Part shown: piece after piece, positions 49,001-57,796 of the stretch | Layout of the letters: the number at the start of each line of letters is the position of its first letter | How positions within the stretch are numbered: the first letter of the stretch is position 1 | Origin: Pseudozyma flocculosa PF-1 | Taxonomy: Eukaryota; Basidiomycota; Ustilaginomycetes; Ustilaginales; Ustilaginaceae | Assembly: GCF_000417875.1 (NCBI RefSeq) | Contig: NW_006920879.1 | Location: 498,130-562,129 of the forward strand | DNA: 64,000 bases | Reading direction: 5' to 3' | Notes under the pieces: generated by a model | Databases searched by the model: none | Told to the model about the DNA's origin: nothing | What the model saw: only the letters and a program-made list of their open reading frames with translations | Position numbers and translations under genes: made by a program

Positions 49001-51061
49001 CCGGCAAGGCCTCGGCCTGGTCGGCGCCGTCGATGTCCATGGCGTCCAGGATGGTGGCTCGAGGAGACCCTGCGGTCAGAGTGTCTATGCTGTCGGATCG
49101 GGCAGAGGGAGGATCATTGGTCGTTCGTGCCACCTCGCACCACTCCTCCTCCTGCTCGTACGATGTCTCTCGACCGCCGTCGAATATCGACTGCATGCCG
49201 TGGCCGCTCCGAGAGGTTGTGATGTCACGCTCAACGACGCTCGAGCCACCGCCTCCACCGCCGCCACCATTCTGCGGGGGCCCGAGGTGTGTTCGAGACG
49301 TTCGTCCTGGCCATTCCTCGGTAGTCGTGGTGGTCTCGGTCGTCTCGATCGTCTCGGTTGTCACTTCGTAGACGGTCTCGTTCCTGCCGGGACCGGGACG
49401 CTTGCGCACGTACCTGCGCACTTGACCGGGGCCACCAAGTTGCAGCCCTTCGAGCGCAACGCCGCGCCGCAAGTGATCCTCGTCAAACGCTCCGAGCTCG
49501 TGCTGCAGATGCGCGGGCAGCTCGGCGGCCGTCCAGATCGTCGGTTCCGCTTCGCTCTCTGCGCCCACGAGAAAGTCGAGATCGGCCATGATGGAGACAT
49601 CGTCGCCGCAGATCGAGCCAGGGCGAGTGGGCTGTTGGGCTGAGGGCGAGAATGGTCCGCCCAACGCCCATTCCGACTCAGCATAGCTAGGTCCAATGTC
49701 GGTCAGGCAGAGCCCATGTCCTAGCTGGTTCCAAGCTCGGCCGCTCGGCGAGGCCATGCCTGCCAACGAAGCTGGCGGGCCAGGGTAAGGCCCGTGCTGG
49801 CTCGATTCAGGGAGGTCCCGGAACGTGCCGGTCGGCGAACCGTTGGAGATGGCTGGCGGGGTGTGCGCACCGTCTGACGACTTGAGCAGCTGAGGCTCCG
49901 GCGGTCCTTGGGTCTTGACAAAGTTGCCGGAGCCCACGATCATCGAGCGCCAGCTCTTTGTCTCGACCTCGCCCAGCACGGTGCAGTCGTAGAGCACCCT
50001 CATCTTCATGCTCCTGGCGCTGCGCTTGTAGGTCGACTTCTGGAGCACAGCAAAGGCCGTGATAGCCTTGGTCAGGGTGGCGAGGATGCTCAGGCTCCCT
50101 CTGTCGGCGAAGCGTGGATCGCCGCGGATCTCGCTCCTGACCAGCGTGATGAACGAGGCCAGCGCCCGCGAGGTCTCGTTGGACCCGAAGATGCCGTCGA
50201 TCGTGCGGACGGACTCGTCGGCAGCGGCGAGGCCGACCTGGATGCTGCTCGAGGCGATGTAGAAGCTGCTCATGGCGAAGAGCTCCGCCATCGTGAAAGT
50301 GTGATGGATCAAATAGATGCCAACGGCCGTGTACTTGTCCAGCAGGGAGAGGAACGCATCGCTGCAGGCGAATCATTGAACGGCGAAGAAAGCCAGAGAG
50401 TCAGCACAGCCAGCTTTGCCCACGCAGGAGGCAAAGACCAGATCCCGCCAACTCACTTGGCGTTGCGGACCGAGTTTGCTATCGTCATGGGTCGACCGGC
50501 GTCCTGCGCGTTCCAGCCCTGGCCCGATCCGATCGAATGGAGCGCACGAGCGGTGCCAACGGCGCTGATGAGAGCCCGTCGAGTTATCCCGAGACCCATT
50601 CCCGTGCCGTACTTGGCCGTCTCGAGGACGAGCTCGATAAAGAACGCGGCCGACTTGAGGGACACTCGTGCGAGGAGCGAGAGGTTGGAGACGACCTCTG
50701 CAATCTGCTGTGGCAGCAGCGTCGGGCCCGTCGCATACTGCAGGAGGGCGTTGCTCGCGCTCGAAGCTGTGTGCGCCGACCAGGGCATGCTGATCGTCGA
50801 CGCCTTGTCCTCGCTTCGGTCTAGGTATCGTTCGCTAGCAGGCGGGGATGGCGGCGGCAGCGGCGGGGTTGTGAACGCTGGGGTGCTCATGGCGGAGTCG
50901 CTGTCTGCAGCGCCATTGGCGGGTTTGGGCTCGCTGCCGCAGTCATCGTCTGCCCAGTCGACGTCGGCCTGTGCGGCCGCCCTCAGGCTGGGATCCATGC
51001 TTAAGCGCGACGAGAGCTGTCGTATCGCAGGATCGGCAGAGGATGGGTCGAAGTCCGGCAT
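46079..51061 (-). CDS. Large class 3 lipase (DAGL-like alpha/beta hydrolase), 1536 aa, 5 exons
   Basis: Exons on the minus strand: 51061-50457, 50361-47732, 47652-46570, 46480-46247 and 46137-46079; phases agree. The lipase domain lies near the C-terminus: VNYVAIDDQAQAVVLTCRGT, LTDLTCTYEDI, VHSGMLASAKRL, VVTGHSLGGG (nucleophile Ser about 1173), AYGVPAATSLDL and VHGHDFVPTLSLG (likely catalytic Asp). FSEPIFAKSMLRDHIPTNYE, near the end, likely supplies the His. It should hydrolyse diacylglycerol or other acylglycerols. The N-terminus has helical blocks (SAAFFIELVLETAKYG, YLIHHTFTMAELFAMSSFYIASS) that may contact membranes. Between these and the lipase domain lie about 800 disordered, charged, Ser-rich residues. 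The C-terminus is convergent with TBCD, 211 bp away. Confidence 0.87.
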
Positions 51062-51475
51062 CCCCTCCGCGGCGGCAAACAGGCCGAGCTTGCGATGGCT
51101 GCAGACCGGGGCGAAGGGCTCTGCTGGTCGGCGGTGGACGCGAGGGATGACGAACGTGTGCCGATCCCTGTCCCTCGATCTCTGCTTGCTTGCTGCTCGA
51201 GTTGCGTCGACCCTCTAGAGCTCAAACGGCTCGGCCCGATGCCGTCGTGGCGTCGTCGTGTGGGACTCGGAGATGCCGCGGGGGGCAGGGATCGGATGCA
51301 GGCGGCCGTTACACTGGATCCAGCTTCCGCTGCGATGATGTAGGTGTCGGTATGCTCCTGTTGGGCGTTGTCGTCAAGATTGAAGCAGAGGTCGGTCGCA
51401 GGGCCGTATCGTTGGTTGTTTGCAGATGGTCGCGCAGCCGTTCAGGCCAGGCAACTCTCGGGCTTGTGGGCGGTA

Positions 51476-51515
51476 AGTAGTGGCGAGTAGTGGCGGGAGT
51501 AGTGGCGAGTAGCGA
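51476..51515 (+). repeat. Short tandem repeat (AGTAGTGGCG-like)
   Basis: About four imperfect copies of a 10-bp unit in the region upstream of the lipase gene. Confidence 0.7.
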
Positions 51516-52607
51516 CGCAGTATGTCGAGAGAGGTGGCCCAAGCTGATCCACTGGCTGGAGCGGTTTCGGGACGGGAAGAGGTGCTCGTCGAGAAGCGAT
51601 GGCCGAGTAGGGTGAAGGGGAAAAGGGGCGCCAGACCCACACCTTTCTGCTGCAGGTGCGCAGGGGAGACGAGCGAGCTGGTAGCAGAGAGCGAGAGGAG
51701 CCTTGGGCTGGGGAAGGTCGGTGTGCGGGGCCATTCAACAAGCGCTACGGTAAGGCAGCGTGGGTCGGGCCGAGCCACACAGGTCACGACGATGGCGTAG
51801 CGCAACGGCTCCTTGATAAAACTTTTGGGCGGGGGCCCCTTGCGCCGCGCGCGAAGGCACGAAAGCCGATCCTGGCCTCCCTTGTTCTGGTAGCCTGACG
51901 AGACGACGCCGGTCCTCTGTGGCTCCCGTAGACGCCTTCGTGACACCTAGTCTCTAGAGAGAGTATGTGTAGCGAGGCGGAGGTCAGTTCTGGCGCCGGC
52001 TATGCATCGACGCGTTGAAGGGGCGGCAGCGAGGATGCACAGGTATGCTTGCTCGAGGCTCCTCTTTGCCTTGGGGCCGCCCTGGAAGATGCTCGGCCCG
52101 CCTGCCAGAGGGCCTGCGGTGTGTGCGTGTGCGTGACGTGCGTGTTGGGCCGACCCTCGAGCAGGCTAGGGGGCCGCGACCCGAGCCTGTTCCTGCACCC
52201 TGCATAACACCCTCAGAGCTGCTCTTTCACGAAACCACCACAATTGTCGCCTTGCGCGGGCCCCACGGAGCTGGCCAGGCTCACCGCAGCCCCACGATGA
52301 TTCGCCACCACGGCTTTGGCTCTGCCATGCAGGGGGGTAGACCGAGGTGCGAGCAGGTGAAGATCGCATGCTTTGACTACTCTGTTCCGTCCGCTCGACC
52401 CGGCGCCGCCATGCCAGCATGCCGATGAGGTGGGAGAGGGGACAAGCAAGGCCGGCCTGGCATGTCCTATTCCCGATTTGTTTTCCAATCGGGCACCGTC
52501 CGCCGTCCACGTGAGGGTGCCAGCCAGCTGCAGGTGTTGGTTGGACCGAACACTTTCGGCGCTCGGACGGGCCAGGTTTGTAACACCTCCTCCACCACCA
52601 CCTACAT

Positions 52608-52638
52608 ACCGCCACCAACCGCCACCAACCGCCACCAT
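52608..52638 (+). repeat. Short tandem repeat (ACCGCCACCA x3)
   Basis: Three near-identical 10-bp units about 100-130 bp before the UBC7 start, in a CA-rich leader. Confidence 0.75.
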
Positions 52639-52736
52639 CGCGCCAACGTCCGATCGGCGAACAGCATCGCTCTCCTAGAGACACTCGCTTGCGCGCCTTT
52701 CTGCGACTCTCCCTGCCCCTTGAACGTCTCTCCGCC

Positions 52737-53565
52737 ATGTTCAACAACCGCTCCTCCAGCAGCGCCGCCATCAAGCGCCTCACGATAGAGTACCGCCAGC
52801 TGTCCACCGATCCCAACTCGCTCTTCCCCGCCGTCGGACCCATCTCCGAGGACAACTACCTCGAGTGGGAGGCGCTTGTTCCTGGTCCCGACGGGACGCC
52901 GTTCGAGGGCGGCGTCTTTTCCGCACGGCTCAGCTTCCCGGCGTCGTACCCGCTAGAGCCACCGACGATGCGCTTTGACCCGCCCATCTTCCACCCCAAT
53001 GGTGAGTTGGCCAAGGCCGTTGACTTGCGGCGCTCTTGCGGCCGAGGGGGCCCTCTTCTGTCAGAGATGCTGACTAACGACGCCTTGTATCTTGCCTCTG
53101 CTGCGATGTCATCGGACAGTCTACGCCGATGGCCTCGTCTGCATCTCTATCCTGCACGCGCCGGGCGACGATCCCAACAGTGGGTACCTCCCGAGAAAGT
53201 TTGACCCTTGAGCCCATATGCTCACATCTTTCGACACCCTCATCATCTCTTTGGCCCGGCTCTAGTGTACGAGTCGTCCTCCGAGCGCTGGTCTCCGGTC
53301 CAGTCGATCGAGAAGATCCTCCTTTCGGTGCTTAGCATGCTGGCGGAACCAAACGTCGAGAGCGGAGCCAACATCGACGCATGCGTACGTTCACGAACGC
53401 TTCAGCCTTTGAATCTAAAGCTGCAGTTTGCTGACCCGCCGTTCCTCTCTCCGCACCCTCTCTGCCATCGACACATCGCCCCGTCCACAGAAGATGTACA
53501 GGGACGACCGCGAAGGGTACGAGAAGATCATCAAGGACAGCGTCAAGGAGCAGCTCGGACTTTGA
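52737..53565 (+). CDS. UBC7: Ubiquitin-conjugating enzyme E2 UBC7/UBE2G2 (172 aa, 4 exons)
   Basis: Exons 52737-53001, 53120-53179, 53266-53384 and 53491-53565. Sequence order: [56 protein letters not shown], then [24 protein letters not shown] with the catalytic Cys about 96. The Ubc7-specific acidic loop after the cysteine ([19 protein letters not shown]) is intact, followed by [19 protein letters not shown] and [21 protein letters not shown]. Ubc7 charges ubiquitin for ER-associated degradation with Cue1 and the Hrd1 or Doa10 ligases. Length matches the family (about 165). A short upstream in-frame Met at 52689 was rejected because it precedes the conserved start. Confidence 0.95.
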
Positions 53566-54002
53566 GTGACGATCCGGACGCCTAGCGTCCTTCATTGACA
53601 TGAAGCATAGCCGTATGAAGGCGACTCCGCGATTGATCCTTTCGCTGGTCAAGCTTTAGGTTTGGCATGTCAGCTGATTCGGATGGGCCAGAATGACGAT
53701 CCGTGATGCTGCCCTGCATTGATGCCCCAGCAGACCTGTGCCTGGCGGCGCCTGCCTGCCTTTCAAGTTCATCGACAGAGCGAACAATGGTGGGATTTCA
53801 AATGTCGGGCGACGACAGGTCGGGACTACGATAAGGAAAAAGGAGCGGACGCAGACTGAGCTGCAAGCGAACAAGAAGGGAGGGGATGGAGGGAAGGAGA
53901 GGAGGAGGGGTAGGGGAGGCGACGCGGGAGGCGAGGAGTGGGGACTGGGAGAGGCCGTGGTTCGGAAAGGGCCCAGGGCACGACCTGGTCTGGGCTACAG
54001 GC
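53566..54002. other. Convergent 3' region between UBC7 and polygalacturonase
   Basis: 437 bp between facing stop codons; purine-rich on the plus strand near 53830-53960. Nothing else recognised. Confidence 0.45.
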
Positions 54003-55484
54003 TCAGCACGTGATTCCCTGGGGAGCGTTGAGGCAGCCGCCGGCCTTCTGGCCGCCCTGGACCTCGTTACCGGACCACTGCCAGTCAGTGCAGCTGCCGC
54101 TTCCGCACACGATGTGCACGGGAACGGCGCTCGAGCCGACGGAGCCCTGGACGCCCTTGATGCTGAGGTTCTGGATCTTGACGCCGTTGGTCGGTCGGCC
54201 GGTGGGCTCGCCAGAGCCCAGGGTGTAGTCCTGCTGGATGGTGATGCCGTACTTGGAGATGTTTTCGAGCTGGATCGACGAGTAGGTGACGTCGCTGACT
54301 GTGCCCTTGGCGCCCGCGACCGTCTTGATGCGAACACCGTTGACGCTGTTGGAGATCTTGACGCTTTCGATGGTCACGCCGTCGACGACGTTGTCGTCCC
54401 GGCCTCCGACGCTGCCGATCGAGACACCGTGGCCTCCCGTGCACTGGGCCTTGGAGAACTGGATGTTTTTGCCCGAGTTGATGGCGAGGCAGTCGTCCTG
54501 GTTGTGGATCGTGACGTCCGAGATGGTGATGCCGCTCGACGAGCCGATGTCGAAGCCGTCGGTGTTCTTGGCGCCCTTTGTATCGCCCAGGGAGTTGTCG
54601 ATGGTGATGCCACTGATGGTGAGGCCCGACGAGCCGGCGATGCTAAAGGCCTGCACCGGCGTGTCCTTGACGTTCAGCGAGGTGATGTGGCTGTTGGATA
54701 GGCTGTGGGCCGCAAAGAACTTGGGCTTCTTCTTGCCCGAGTCGCCCTTGCCGTCCCACCAGCGGTCACCGCCGCAATCGATCACCGAGCCCGAGGCTCC
54801 TGTCACGGTGACGCCGCTGCCGCCCACGAGGATGAGCGGGCCTTCCCATTCGGCGTAGCCGAACGTCGTCTGGCCCTGGAAAAGCACCTGCGTGCCCGAG
54901 CGGAGCCCAGACAGGTCGAGCGTGGCCTTGGCAGGGACCTGCACGTTGTTGAGCACGATCGTGGTGCACTTGTCCTTGCCCGCGGCCACCTGTGCGGCCG
55001 TGCTGAACGTGCAGCCGCTGGTGGCGCCAGCAGGAGCCGAGTCGCTAGACGATCCAGACCCGCCGGATCCCGTTCCCTTGGCCGTGGTCGAGGTGGTCGA
55101 GCCCTTGGCGTTGGAGGACGAGCTGCCGTCGGTCGTACCCTTCCCGGACGAACCCGACCCATCTCCCGAAGCGCCCTGGTAATTCTTGGACGCTTTTCCG
55201 CTCTTGCCGTTTCCTCCCTCATTGTTCTTGGACTGGCCGCCGTCCTGCTCGGCACCACCCTGTTGCTCGTTCTGCGTGCCATCCCCTTCCTGATCGTGCG
55301 AGTTGTGCTTCCTCCTGACGTGGCGCCGGAAACCGGCACCGTTAACGGCGTTGTAGCCGTGCTTGGCAGCTCGCTTCTCGAGAGACGAGTTGCCGTTGTG
55401 GGAGCCAGCCCTAGCGGGGACGGACGCCAGGACGGCCATCGAGGCAAGCGCCAGAAGGACAAAGGAGTGCGAGAGCTTGACCAT
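54003..55484 (-). CDS. Secreted endopolygalacturonase, GH28 (493 aa, single exon)
   Basis: The ATG at 55484 opens a clear signal peptide (MVKLSHSFVLLALASMAVLA). A possible Kex2 site (EKR) follows at about 35-38. Residues 60-150 are low-complexity Gly/Ser/Asn/Lys, unusual for the family. The catalytic beta-helix begins at about 155 with GCTFSTAAQVAAGKDKCTTI. Active-site residues are all present: NTDGFD (Asp309), NQDDCLAINSG (Asp330, Asp331), GGHGVSIGSVGGRDDN (His352) and RIK (Arg385, Lys387). The C-terminus GSGSCTDWQWSG...GGCLNAPQGITC has the usual cysteines. It cleaves internal alpha-1,4 bonds in plant pectin outside the cell, suggesting plant-associated growth. The promoter has a strong TATA box. 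Confidence 0.94.
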   Translation of the reverse strand: MVKLSHSFVLLALASMAVLASVPARAGSHNGNSSLEKRAAKHGYNAVNGAGFRRHVRRKHNSHDQEGDGTQNEQQGGAEQDGGQSKNNEGGNGKSGKASKNYQGASGDGSGSSGKGTTDGSSSSNAKGSTTSTTAKGTGSGGSGSSSDSAPAGATSGCTFSTAAQVAAGKDKCTTIVLNNVQVPAKATLDLSGLRSGTQVLFQGQTTFGYAEWEGPLILVGGSGVTVTGASGSVIDCGGDRWWDGKGDSGKKKPKFFAAHSLSNSHITSLNVKDTPVQAFSIAGSSGLTISGITIDNSLGDTKGAKNTDGFDIGSSSGITISDVTIHNQDDCLAINSGKNIQFSKAQCTGGHGVSIGSVGGRDDNVVDGVTIESVKISNSVNGVRIKTVAGAKGTVSDVTYSSIQLENISKYGITIQQDYTLGSGEPTGRPTNGVKIQNLSIKGVQGSVGSSAVPVHIVCGSGSCTDWQWSGNEVQGGQKAGGCLNAPQGITC

Positions 55485-55690
55485 GTTGGCTTGTGAGGTG
55501 TCGAAGGGGTTTGCGAGTTGACTGGGATCAAACGTGGGGGCAGGTCGGTGGCTTATAAGAAGGGAAGCGCCAGGCTTCAGGTTGCAAGCAGTAGCAATCG
55601 AGACAAGGGGACTGGATGGTGAGATCGCCGGGATCTGTCGTGGAGGTTGTGAGGTGATGGACGTTGAGATCGTCTTCCGGAGACGGCCCC

Positions 55691-55698
55691 CTTATATA
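55691..55698 (-). promoter_or_regulatory. TATA box of the polygalacturonase gene
   Basis: TATATAAG on the minus strand, about 207 bp before the start codon. A second TATA-like TTATAAG occurs at about 55552-55558, nearer the start. Confidence 0.55.
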
Positions 55699-56953
55699 CG
55701 CGCCAAACCCTCGAGCTGGGGGTGGTTGGGGTGACCCGTGAACAGCGAGCTGATTAGAGAGCGTTGCCTCACCGCCCCTGAAGGGAGCTCGAGCAGCTTG
55801 GGAGAGGAAGAGAACCAGCGCTTGCCTTCACGTTGCCAGGCATTCCCTTTCGCCCCGAGAGGCCCGATCGCGAGTACATACGTGCAGACGCAGACGGCAC
55901 CGTCGCGCGGCGATATCCTCGGCCGTAAAGACGACCCACATGTCGGGAAACAGTATGATCCAAGGGTGGCAACCTGGAGCACAACGGTGCGCCCCTTGTG
56001 CCAAACCAAGCTTGAAACAGGAGCGCAGCGGTAGGTGGCCGCGGAGTTCCGCTATGCGTTATGAGGTCAATCGGGGGCGCGATCGCGGGACGCCCTGCCT
56101 GAGCAGGTGGTCGCCATGACACGAAAAGAAGGGTCGGTGATATAGCGGCAAGGACCGGGACAACGATAAAGTAGGTGTTGAGATCAGGCGCAGTCAGTGC
56201 AACCCGCATGTTGCTCGCGGGCCACTGCTGTAGCCATGCGTACATGGCCGGTGGCGGGTGTCAGGTTTGGCGACTGGCCTGGGTTCCTGCTTGGTGGCCC
56301 TGGACACAATACCCGATCGGACGGCAATGACGGCCTCTACCTGTTCGGCGACTCGCCTCAAGAAGAGGCCAGATCGCGCTCGGAAGCATGCCTTATAGTA
56401 GTTTGAGATGGTGCGGTACGCGTTGAGCAGAAGGCCGGCTGTTGCGCCTGCAACGCGGCTGACGGTGTGCCGTGTAACCTTCGCGGGGCAAACTGGCAGC
56501 TTGCTTGCTTGCTTGCTGCTCAGCTACATATACATACATAGCTAAGCTCGCCGGCAAAGCTTTGGTGCCTGGCCGGTGGTCCGGAAATGGCCGATGCATG
56601 CGTAGCCCATCGCCCCGTCTTGCCCCACCTCCGCGCCCGGACAACCGACCCACCTTCAGCCCGTTGCGCGCCGATCTGGCTGCAGAGGTGTCCGAGCACC
56701 TCGAGGCCATTGCCGAGCGGGGATACGAGGTCCAATCTGTCGCTCACAACGGCAGATCGTCTTACGTTCCCACGTTGCGCCCGCCCCCGCGCCCTGATAA
56801 CACCCACGTACGGCTCTTGCCCTCTCGATGGCGCTGCGATCGCACGATGGGAGGAGGGTAGACCTACAGCTGCAGTCTGCCCGAAGACAGCCTGCGGCGT
56901 AGATTCATCGAAGGGAAGTACCGTGGCAGCATGGCACAGCAGGCAATCGAGCC

Positions 56954-56965
56954 AAAAAAAAAAAA
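56954..56965 (-). terminator. RNA polymerase III terminator (T12) of tRNA-Cys
   Basis: Twelve consecutive T on the minus strand, 34 bp past the 3' end of the tRNA in its direction of transcription. Run length is ample for Pol III release. Confidence 0.75.
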
Positions 56966-56999
56966 TCAAGGACCACAGGTAGGAAAGGTAGAAGGAAAG

Positions 57000-57080
57000 A
57001 GCGGCGACCGAGAATCGAACTCGGGACCCCAGGATGGATGCATTTTGCAATCCTATGCTAAGCCACTAAGCCTCCGCCGC
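57000..57080 (-). tRNA. tRNA-Cys (anticodon GCA) with a 9-nt intron
   Basis: Read on the minus strand, a 7-bp acceptor stem forms between GCGGCGG and TCGCCGC, with one G-U pair. The D arm contains GCTTAGTGGCTTAGC (A box). The anticodon stem TAGGA/TCCTG encloses TTGCAAA with anticodon GCA; nine bases after position 37 are extra, at the usual place for a tRNA intron. The variable loop GGGTC and T arm CCGAG-TTCGATT-CTCGG (B box) follow. The discriminator is U, as required for tRNA-Cys. Mature length is 72. Position 8 is A instead of the nearly universal U. A T12 run follows as Pol III terminator. Confidence 0.85.
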
Positions 57081-57796
57081 AATAACCAACTGAGCTATTT
57101 GCCAAGTGGTTGGAAATGGCGCTCTAAAAACAAATCATATAGTACAACATGAAACGAGGATTAGAATCGCCCTTCCACTCTGTTGGCCGCTCGTGGCGTG
57201 AGCTCCCGGCCTCGCCTCGTCCTGCCAAGACGCTTTTCATCATCCTGCAACAGCTTGACCTTGTCCTGCAGTGCTTGTTGTTGGCCTGCCTGTATCTTCT
57301 AGATCCATGATTGCTGTCTGCGCTATTTGTTGGTGTGGCACAGCACTTGTCAGTCTGTGCCTACAAGGAGTCGATCACCCCATCCCTTCCCATTGCAGCT
57401 TGTGCATTCCTTGGCCGGCCCGGTCCATTGTCCATCTCCTCGAGTGTCCCTGTTCCGCTTGCAGATATGTTGCTGGCTTGGTGCTTTCTGTGGCTGCAGG
57501 GGCCTCGGCAAGTCTGAGGGAGACAAGGAAGTCCTGGACATCTGCCTGCAATTTCAAAGGACTCGCGCTGCCCACGCCCCATATCAGCACGCGAGCAAGC
57601 TTCAAGCGGACCGAAGAAGAACTCTAGCTGCTGTCGTCCCTGCCTTCTGCATCAGCATCGATTCAGCTCTTCTGTATATACACTGCAGCGACAGTCTGCT
57701 GCGCCGACGAGATAAAAGGGGCGAGCACCTTGGGCGGAGCCGTGCGACTGCTGCTGCTGCTACGGCTGCTACATCCGGGGCGACTGCAACCTGCTA
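57081..57796. other. Region between tRNA-Cys and SPF1
   Basis: 716 bp with the tRNA A-box fragment at its left end and CTG-rich microsatellite sequence near the SPF1 stop (about 57748-57810). No gene recognised. Confidence 0.45.
57086..57097 (-). other. Isolated tRNA A-box-like fragment next to tRNA-Cys
   Basis: On the minus strand TAGCTCAGTTGG, within GGCAAATAGCTCAGTTGGTTA, is a textbook tRNA 5' acceptor and D-arm segment. It lies only 5-6 bp before the tRNA-Cys 5' end. No matching anticodon or T arm follows, so it looks like the truncated 5' part of another tRNA gene. Confidence 0.5.

Larger units (their letters stand above)
51062..52736. promoter_or_regulatory. 1.7-kb divergent region between the lipase and UBC7 genes
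   Basis: No coding sequence recognised. Imperfect tandem copies of AGTAGTGGCG lie at about 51476-51515, and three copies of an ACCGCCACCA unit at 52608-52638, in the UBC7 leader. Both promoters must be here; no clear TATA box was found. Confidence 0.45.
55485..56999. other. 1.5-kb gene-poor stretch between polygalacturonase and tRNA-Cys
   Basis: The first 220 bp hold the polygalacturonase promoter. Farther on there is a (GCTT)4 repeat near 56502-56520 and a 12-A run at 56954-56965, which acts as a terminator for the tRNA. No protein was recognised. Confidence 0.45.
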
